Positions 50,901-59,900 of a stretch of 64,000 nt of DNA are shown here, piece after piece (position 1 is the stretch's first letter; each line of letters opens with the position of its first letter). The notes beneath the pieces are model-generated. The model made no database searches. It worked only from the letters and a program-made list of their open reading frames with translations, and was not told where the DNA came from. Origin of the DNA: Oxyruncus cristatus. Its lineage: Eukaryota > Chordata > Aves > Passeriformes > Cotingidae. Made by a program: the position numbers and the translations under genes. The DNA lies in contig VXAY01005805.1 of the NCBI GenBank assembly GCA_013399855.1, positions 109,826-173,825 on the forward strand, written 5' to 3'.

Positions 50901-53900
50901 AGATGATAAAATTTAGGACTATTTTACTAATCCCTTAAATAAACAGTGCAATGTCAGGAAACTACATAAGTGACTATCAAGTCCTTGTCGGCTTCTGATC
51001 TCCAAAAATCAGCAAAACAACACAAAAAGAGGAGTTGGATTCTGTGAACTTCCTGTGAAGAGCTGGATATACGTATGTAATGCAGGATCACTGAGCAGAA
51101 ACAAAAGTGAAAGGAAGAAAAGAACCCTCCTAAGCCTCCTTCCCTACCTCTGCAGCATCTTGCAAGGTCAGCAATTAAAGTTAATTAATTGACTCGCAGC
51201 AGAGCCATCCTCCCACAGAGGGAGAGTGCACTAAATCCTGGCAGTAATTGCTTTGCACAGTAGCATTATTTACTAATATTACCTAATTCTTCTTCCATGG
51301 TGGGACCTTTATTCTGACAGTTGGAGACACCAAGCACTCTGTTAAATAATATGGAAAATGCACTGCCCCAAACACCTGGAAGAGGGAAATAAATGGAGGT
51401 CAGGAGAAAGAAAAAAACCCACATTTTTAATAATCCATTTAAGCAGTTGGTTGCTCTCTCAACACACCTCTGGCTTTGGAGCATGCTCAGATGTCCAAAC
51501 CAGAAACAAACCAAGAAACAAATGAACAAGAAATGCCAATCTACGTCTGTGAAATCTTTCCCACTAATCTCTTCCAACAAACTGAGAACTCTACTTCTTG
51601 TCTCACACGTCGTGTGACTGCATTTAAAAGCCATTGTCCATGAACTACTGGAATTATTTTTATTTTTAAGAGCCTCTTTCTGTCACATACTCACCCATGA
51701 GGAAATGCAAGGGATTTTCATTGTATTTCTTCACCACTGTCCCCATGAAAAACTTGCTGCCAAACAAATCAGGAGACATAAACGTGCCATATTTGGCCAT
51801 ACCAATCTCATACGGACTGAATTCCACCCAGTCTGCAAAATCAGAAACAAAACTGGGCTTAGTCAGCAATCTCACCCTGAATAGAAATGAGGAGGAAAAC
51901 ACAGCAATGACAGAAACCTCTGCGCAAGAAAAGAAATTGGAGGGAGATGAGAAGCTGAATAACCAACGGGAAGGCTCTGAAGAAGCCAAAATGTTGACTT
52001 CAAATGAAGGACAGTGATGTCTCAACAGGGAAGGAATTCTCAGTCCCATTTTCTGTTATCACAATAAACCTGCTGAAAAAAAATGAGGCTGTAAAACCAG
52101 AAGTATTAAAGGAGGGAGCACGACTGAGAAAAACACAACGACATCTGGTTTCCATTTCACGCTTCACCATAATTCCCTGCCACACCAAGTGTAACGTGCG
52201 TCCGAGGTCCAAGTTTCTTTTCCATCAATGTGATTCTATCAAAAATGTGAAAAGCAGGGATAAAAGTGGCAGAGAAATGACTGAGTATCACAAAAGTTGT
52301 GAAATATTCTAGGAGAGGTATTTGGATTCCACCCAAACCAAAAGTTTAGGGTGAAATCTAATACGCAAAGCTGAGAGGCAGCTGACAAACTTATAGATTC
52401 TAACAGTGCCAAAAATATTTTAAAATTCCTTTTTTATTGAACAGAGCTCAAGAAAAATATGGAATAAAATGTTCAAATGCATTTTCTGATCTTGGCAGAA
52501 AATTTCTACTGATGTAGGCAGTCTTTGAAAATGGACTTTAGCTGACTTGGAAATACTTCTTTAATATCAGTAGACTCACATCAGAGAATTCATTTCAAAA
52601 ACCAAATAACAAACCAAATTTATCCTACATTTTTAGTGTTTCACCCATTCATCTGTTCTCCCTTCCCTATTTTTAGCAGTGATTGGCTTGACTGCTTGTG
52701 TAAACAACACAGAAATAATTCTGCAATAGAAAGGCAAAAGAGACAGCTTGGAAAAATCTCCCCACGTCACGGAATGCCATCCATCCCTCAGGATATTCCT
52801 ACTGAGGCGTAAGGTGAACACTTGTCTTGAAAAGGAAAGGTCTAATCCCAACCGCAGAGAGTTTGGTGTCACAGGGCAATGCTTATCAATGCTAAGTCAA
52901 ACACAACGCCCTGTTTTCCAAATAAACCACCCGCAAACCTTCACACTCGCTGGAGCAGAAGGGGACCCACTCCAGGAATTTCACAGTACTTCCCTTTAGC
53001 TGTATAAACATGAATTGGCCCATATTCAGATATTCAGAACCAGGGGGCAACAGAGCTGAATGGAGAATTAGAATTAATTTAATCTTTGAGAGTCCACCTT
53101 CAGCTTGAAGAGAATTTCTCAAATCCCACATCCTGCTGAGAGAAATAAAGTCTCTGCCTTAAAATTAAAGGGCTTCAGCATTACTTTGGGCCATTCCAAA
53201 AGCTCCTTAAGACAGTGGCCACTAACAGAGACTGGAAGGTCCCTCTGAAACCTGGAATTTATCCCTCAAGGCTTCCCAAATTAATTCTGTAGCACTTACA
53301 GAGCAACACACTCAGTCTCAGAGACATAAATTAACTGTAATGACTGTCAAGAACAAACCCCCCTAAATCCAAGCCAAACATTAAATTCCACTCCCTCCTT
53401 AACCCTGGATACCAGTATCTTCAGGTAATGTTTTAATCATTAAAGAAGCTGTCATAATTAAAACAAAGAGCTGTCTTTAACTAAATTACTCTAATTATGT
53501 TCAGTTAAAATGGTAAGTGCTGTTCTGGGTAGGCCACACCACGTGGGGTCACAAATGCTCTTGGTGAGTGAAACATGTGATATAATTAACACATTTCAAC
53601 GGGGAAGGTCTTGCCTCCAACCATAATCAAGTAAATGAGGAAGTGTAAAATAAATATTTCTGTTCAAAACTTACTGTATCTTTCACATCAGGAGAACCTG
53701 TTCAGTTCTACAAGGAGGAAAAAAGCCTAAAATAGAAACAATAAAATCCAGCACCCTACAGAATGATATAGAGGACAGCCCAAAAAAGCAAACCCAAGAT
53801 CGACTGCCAGAGGCAACGCTTTTTCTAGACCAAAGTAAGGCCTTCAGGTGCTTCTGGTCTTGATTAGACAAAGTCATTATTAACTGAAGATGTTTTTAAA

Positions 53901-56900
53901 GCAGTAAATAAGTAATGCAGAAAAACAGAAACTCATCTAAACCTCAACAGACCTCTATTTTCCAACCAAAAGGTATTAGTTCCTTAAGTAGGAAAGTTAA
54001 AGACATTTTCCCATGAAAAATTTAGCCTAATTTACACCTAATTTTCCATTACAACCAGCAACTGTTGAGAGCAACTGTTGCAAATAACTATTTTAGGAAA
54101 CACAATGACTTACAAACCTTGGGTAAACCACTTGGTATTTCCCTTCTCAGTCCTGTATAGAACTATATATAGACAGACACATCCTTTGTGTAGCATCTTG
54201 CTACTCAACTGAGGTTTCTAGCTGGGATTAAAACCTACAGATTAAATAAGAGCAAGAGCCCCTTTTGCATCACCAACAGCACTTTACACTGGGCAAGAGA
54301 TAAAAAAGAGGCAATATATCTAAATTATTTGTGCTATTTCAATCACAGAATCATTCAGGTTGGGAAAGACCCCTAAGATCATCAAGTCTAAGTGTTACTT
54401 TCACCCTTTTTACAAAGGGGAATAATCCTGTATGACTGAACACATTTCCCTTTAGGTGTTTGATACACTAATGTTAAGCAGTTTTTCCCTGTTGGAGACA
54501 CTAGATTCCTTTTATTCCTGACTCCTGTGCTCAGCTCCTTCCAGGGGAAGGAATATTCTTTGCAATTGCTAGGAAATCAGTTTTTTAACATATAGAGAAC
54601 AAAACCTGGCCACCACTTTCCATTCCTCAGGGCTGTTACGGTGTCAGACTTGTTTTCAGGTTAAAAAAAAAAAATGGTTCCAAAATGGTCTAAGAATAAG
54701 TCTCCAAATCAAAGAATGATAGAGAAATGAAAGGTTGTGGACCCAAAATATAGGCTGTTTTCTCTCCATCTACAGGAAAAGATGCATCTTAAAAGCAAGA
54801 AAAAGCTCAGTTCCATGGTGTACCACAAGGAATACATCCATTTGATGCCTGTTCTCCACAGCCCTGTAACCCTGGTGCGAATACTGCACCAATCCAGGAA
54901 ATATCCACCTACCCAAGTAAGTGATCCCGAACCACAGATTGTTTTGGGTTGGAAGGGACCTTGAAGCTCATCCAGTCCCACCCCTGCCATGGGCAGGGAC
55001 ACCTTCCACTAGCCCAGGTTGCTCCAAGCCCCGTCCAGCCTGGCCTTGGACACTTCCAGGGATCCAGGGGCAGCCACAGCTTCTCTGGGCAACCTGGGCC
55101 AGGGGCTCCCCACCCTCACAGCCAAGAATCCCTTCCCAATCTCCCATCTCTCCCTGCCCTCTGGCAGTGGGAAGCCATTCCCTGTGTCCTGTCCCTCCAT
55201 CCCTTGCCAATAGTCTCTCTCCATCTTTCTTGGAGCCCCTTCAGGCCCTGCAAGGCCACAGTGAGGTCACCCCAAAGCTTCTCCTCTCCAGGCTGAACAA
55301 TCCCAACTCTCCCCCCTTTCCTCCCAGCAGAGCTGCTCCAGCCCTCTGCTCATCTTGGGGCCTCCTCTGGACTCTCTCCAGCAGCTCCATGTCCTCCCTG
55401 TGCTGTTCCCAGGGCTGGAGCAGCTCCGCAGGGGGGTCTCCCCTGAGGGGCAGAATCACCTCAGGGGACCTGCTGCCCACACTGCTTTGGATGCACCTCC
55501 CACATACAGACACACACACACCCCACGCACACGTATTCCTAAATGTATGTATGTATGTGTGTGTATCTATACACCCTATTTCCACCTACTTCAGTGTATG
55601 TGACCACTTATCCCCCAGTAACCTTGTTCTCAGACCCTGCTGTCAGATTCCCAGAAGCCACACACAATTAGTCTCAGAAGTATCTTTTAAAAAAGGGGTT
55701 TTTTTTGTCATCCACACATTTCTCTCTTCTTCCCACAAGTGACTCAACACCCGTATTGGAGCCATACCTGCAAACATCAGCTCTGACACGTCTGGTTTCA
55801 CATGGAGACAAGTAAAGAGTGGCAGAGCACACTGGGCATTATTTGTTTTCTCTTTCATGTTGCTCAAAGTGGTGTCCATTCTCTGCAGGAAAGACAGAGA
55901 TCAGTTCCAAACAGATCCTATAAAGGCCTGCTGATATTTATATAGGGATATATCAGTATATATATGTAACATACCTATAAATATAGCTTATTTATAAATA
56001 TTATTGTATGATAGTCTATATATTTATATATTCTACATAAATATTATATGTATATAGCATATATAAATATATGATATAAACTATATTTTTATAATATGTT
56101 TATAAAATAAATTTCTATATTTACATTTATATAAAACACTTGGGAGACTCCTCCTTTCTCTGAAATTTGAGAGGGAAAATGGACAAGCTCCGTTACTTCT
56201 ATGAAAAACAGAAGAAATGGTAAAAGGAAATAACTTGCACAACTCGGAAGGAAGGAGTGGGAGAGGACACAGGAGGTAGATGAAAGAAAGCCACGTTACA
56301 GAAGCCAAAATAACCTGGCCAAAAAGCAAACGGAATTGCTGAACAAAGCAAGGTCCTCCCCTCCGCTACTGTCAAAGACGAAAGCAAGGAAAACCCCTCA
56401 GGTAGAGCTGGGTAATGCTTTTCAATCTGTGCTGCTGCTGCTGCTGAAAAGTCAGCTCAGAGAACTAAGAAAAGCAAAAGGACTGTTATGAAGAGGCTTA
56501 ACTTTGCTAAGCAAGGACCTGCTTCTCCCCCAGACAATATTGTGGGGTGTGCACAGGAAAGGCTGGATGGCAGTGCCGTGGGAGAGCACTGTGATGGGAG
56601 AGCACTGTGATGGGAGAGCACTGTGATGGGAGAGCACTGTGATGGGAGAGCACTGTGATGGGAGAGCACTGTGATGGGAGAGCACTGTGATGGGAGAGCA
56701 CTGCCATGGGAGAGCACTGCCATGGGAGAGCACTGCCATGGGAGAGCACCGCCACGGGAGAGCACCGCCACGGGAGAGCACTGCCACGGGACAGCACTGC
56801 CACGGGAGAGCACTGCCATGGGAGAGCACTGCCATGGGAGAGCACTGCCACGGGAGAGCACTGCCATGGGAGAGCACTGCCATGGGAGAGCACTGCCACG

Positions 56901-59900
56901 GGAGAGCACTGCCACGTGTTCTCTCCAAATAACCCAGAGCCGCTTTTCACTGAGCGTCAGGGTCAGATTTAAACTCAACATCTGCTTTTCTATGTAATCC
57001 CTTAGGAAACAGGGACTTCTAACCAACCTCACACCATCACCAAGAGCCCTTCAGCATCAGAATTCTATAGATCTGTTACTAAAAGTTGTGTTGCTTGTTT
57101 TTCAGTATTTTAAGTGTTTAAAGCCTAATAACAATTTATACTCATGAAAGACACGAGTGTATAAAACACACATGTGACTCTGTGTATACATTTCAATCTT
57201 GCCATAGGACCAAATCCAACTGCTGCTCACCCAACACATTTGAAGTCTGTGTGCCCGATTTAGCCAGGACTGTCCAACCCTAATTGATCCATTCAGCATT
57301 GCTGAATAATAAAATACAACAGTATGAAGCTCTCCTGTTGTCTCTTTTCTCAGAAAAACACAAAAAATAGAGATGTGGATCTTTCACCTTGAAATCAATA
57401 CTTTGTTAAGCAAATGCTGCTTTTTTTTATAACAAACTGTCCATGAAAATGTCATACCACACTGTAAATTTTGTTGAAATGGTTTGAGCAGAAATTCTAA
57501 TGTTGATACACAATGTCAAGAGCTTGCTGTAAGTACCCAGAGGTTGAGTTCATACCCCAGAGCAAGGAAAGCATTTTACAAGTGTCTAATCCAGTATCTG
57601 TCCAGCTATAACTTCAAATATTTCTACTGTTAAACATGTTTTGTCAAATGTTACCAAGGTCATTTAAAAAAAAAAAATTAGTAGTAACAGTGGTAACTAC
57701 GCAATGATTTCACAACTCCAATAGTGATAAGAAAAGCCCAGAACTCACATCATGGATAAGTGTTTCCCCTATCAGCATTCCAAAGATATCTGTGAAGGTG
57801 ACAGGCTGCCCTGAACTCTTCTTATTCCACAGGGCTTCGATGTAGCGCTTGACTTTCTGAGGAGTGAGCAGCAGGAGGGGGTTGTGACTCACAGAGTTCA
57901 TCAGTTCTTCATTGATCTCCTTTGGGCCCTTTGCTGGAAAATCTGGGTGTGAATACAAAGTTGACATGTACCTACAAGGGAAAACAGGCCACGTATCAAA
58001 CCTGCTTCAGTGGCAGTTGCCTGAAAGCCACAATAAATGCACAAATAATTGGACACAATTACTGATCAAATCAGGTTAATTTACTTACCATTTATACAGT
58101 AAATTGTCCTTTCCTTTTTCTCCAGGCACAGAAAGCTAAACTATTTGTTCTACATGTAAGCATACAATCCAATACCCAGCATACATTTCCATATGTGTAT
58201 GACGGAAATGACTCGAGTGTCCTCATTTTTCTGCTTACGGGATAACAGAAAGGATCACCCTAAGCTGAAGAAGGAGCTCCTCAAGTCAGCACACCTAAGT
58301 TTGGCAGGCTGGAGGTCCCAGAAGTAGACACACACAGTTCTTTCACTGTAAGATGTCCCTCTCCTGTTCACTACCGCTATCCAAAAATTCCTAAAATATA
58401 TCACAGAATCCTGGAATGGTTTGGGTTCAAAGGGACCTTGAAGCTCATCCAGTCCCACCCCTGCCATGGGCAGGGACACCTTCCACTAGCCCAGGTTGCT
58501 CCAAGCCCCGTCCAGCCTGGCCTTGGATACTTCCAGGGATCCAGGGGCAGCCACAGCTTCTCTGGGCAACCTGGGCCAGGGCCTCCCCACCCTCACAGCC
58601 AAGAATCCCTTCCCAATCTCCCATCTCTCCCTGCCCTCTGGCAGTGGGAAGCCATTCCCTGCGTCCTGTCCATCCCTCCCTCCCTTGTCAATAGTCTCTC
58701 TCCATCTTTCTTGGAGCCCCTTCAGGCCCTGTAAGGCCACAGTGAGGTCACCCCAAAGCTTCTCCTCTCCAGGCTGAACAATCCCAACTCTCCCCCCTTT
58801 CCTCCCAGCAGAGCTGCTCCAGCCCTCTGCTCATCTTGGGGCCTCCTCTGGACTCTCTCCAGCAGCTCCATGTCCTCCCTGTGCTGTTCCCAGGGCTGGA
58901 GCAGCTCTGCAGGGGGGTCTCCCCTGAGGGGCAGAGGATCAGAATCCCCCCCTGCCCTGCTGCCCACGCTGGGGGATCAGCCCAGGACCTGAGGGCATTC
59001 AGGGCTGCAATACTGCACCGCTTTCAAGGATCTGGATGCTTTCAGAACAGGCTGAGGCACAGTAAGTACAACCTGTGCAGAGAGTTAATTGACTGCGAGG
59101 ATTCAGAAGAAACCTATCAGGCCAATCTTGATTTTGTTACTGAGAAACAAGTTTAGTTTACTCAAAAACAAAGTTTAGCCACATGTGCAAGAAAGCCTGG
59201 CTTTCACTTGGTTGGATTAAGCAACAGCAAGACTCAAGATAGGCTGTCCTAATCTCCCAGAGGCTGATTTACGATTATTTACTCAATGACCTGGCTCAGG
59301 TACACATCCCATACTGCAGGCACAGCTCAGACAACACACAGAGGCAGCCTGGCCCTGGGGTCACTGCCCAGCAGTTTATCTGTCCCACGTGTGATGCAAG
59401 AACTTGACTCAGGATTCTGGCACAGGCTCCAAATCTGACCATGCACGTCAGCTCCTGGGTGCAACAACAGCAGCAGCTTCCATGGCAGCAGGGAAAGGGA
59501 AGTGCAGGATGGAGAATCAGCACAAGGTTGAAGAGAGATGGCAGAAACACTCAGGGAGGTCAATGCATTGCTCCAAGGTTAGGCATGTAGCTGAGGGGAC
59601 AAGCAAAAACCTGCCTCTCCTGCCAGGAAAGGAATTCTCCACCCTTCAGGAAAGAAAAGAGAAGAGCATTAGTCCCAAGCAATAGACTGCATGGGAAAAA
59701 AAAAGGAAAAGGGAGTGTCAAAGCGTCAATTTATTTATTCATCAAGCAAGGAAAGGCTGAAGGGGTGACATCAGACAGCAAAAGCAAATTTGTTCAAATA
59801 CAACAGTTTCCAAAATCTGTTTCTGACTGAAGCAGTTCAGGTAATCTATTCTAACACAGATTTTATAGGTTTACATTAGATCAGCTACATCTTCTCAACT

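Larger units (their letters stand above)
46686..55767. other. PLA2G4A introns between exons, little repeat content
   Basis: Apart from the four exons in this span and two short CR1 remnants (49.3, 54.3 kb) plus one longer CR1 (54.9 kb), I see no element. The stretch 46.7-54.3 kb is the most CR1-poor part of the window. Confidence 0.5.

Noticed and set aside
54921..55742. 273-codon plus-strand open frame
   Set aside because: It lies over an antisense CR1 copy; similar frames recur at 22.0, 43.1 and 58.4 kb wherever the same repeat occurs.
56452..57032. Long overlapping open frames on both strands, up to 191 codons, with repetitive Ser/Leu/Pro/Trp/Gln/Cys text
   Set aside because: They are produced by the 16-bp minisatellite, which is stop-free in every phase. 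No start context, splice sites or protein similarity.
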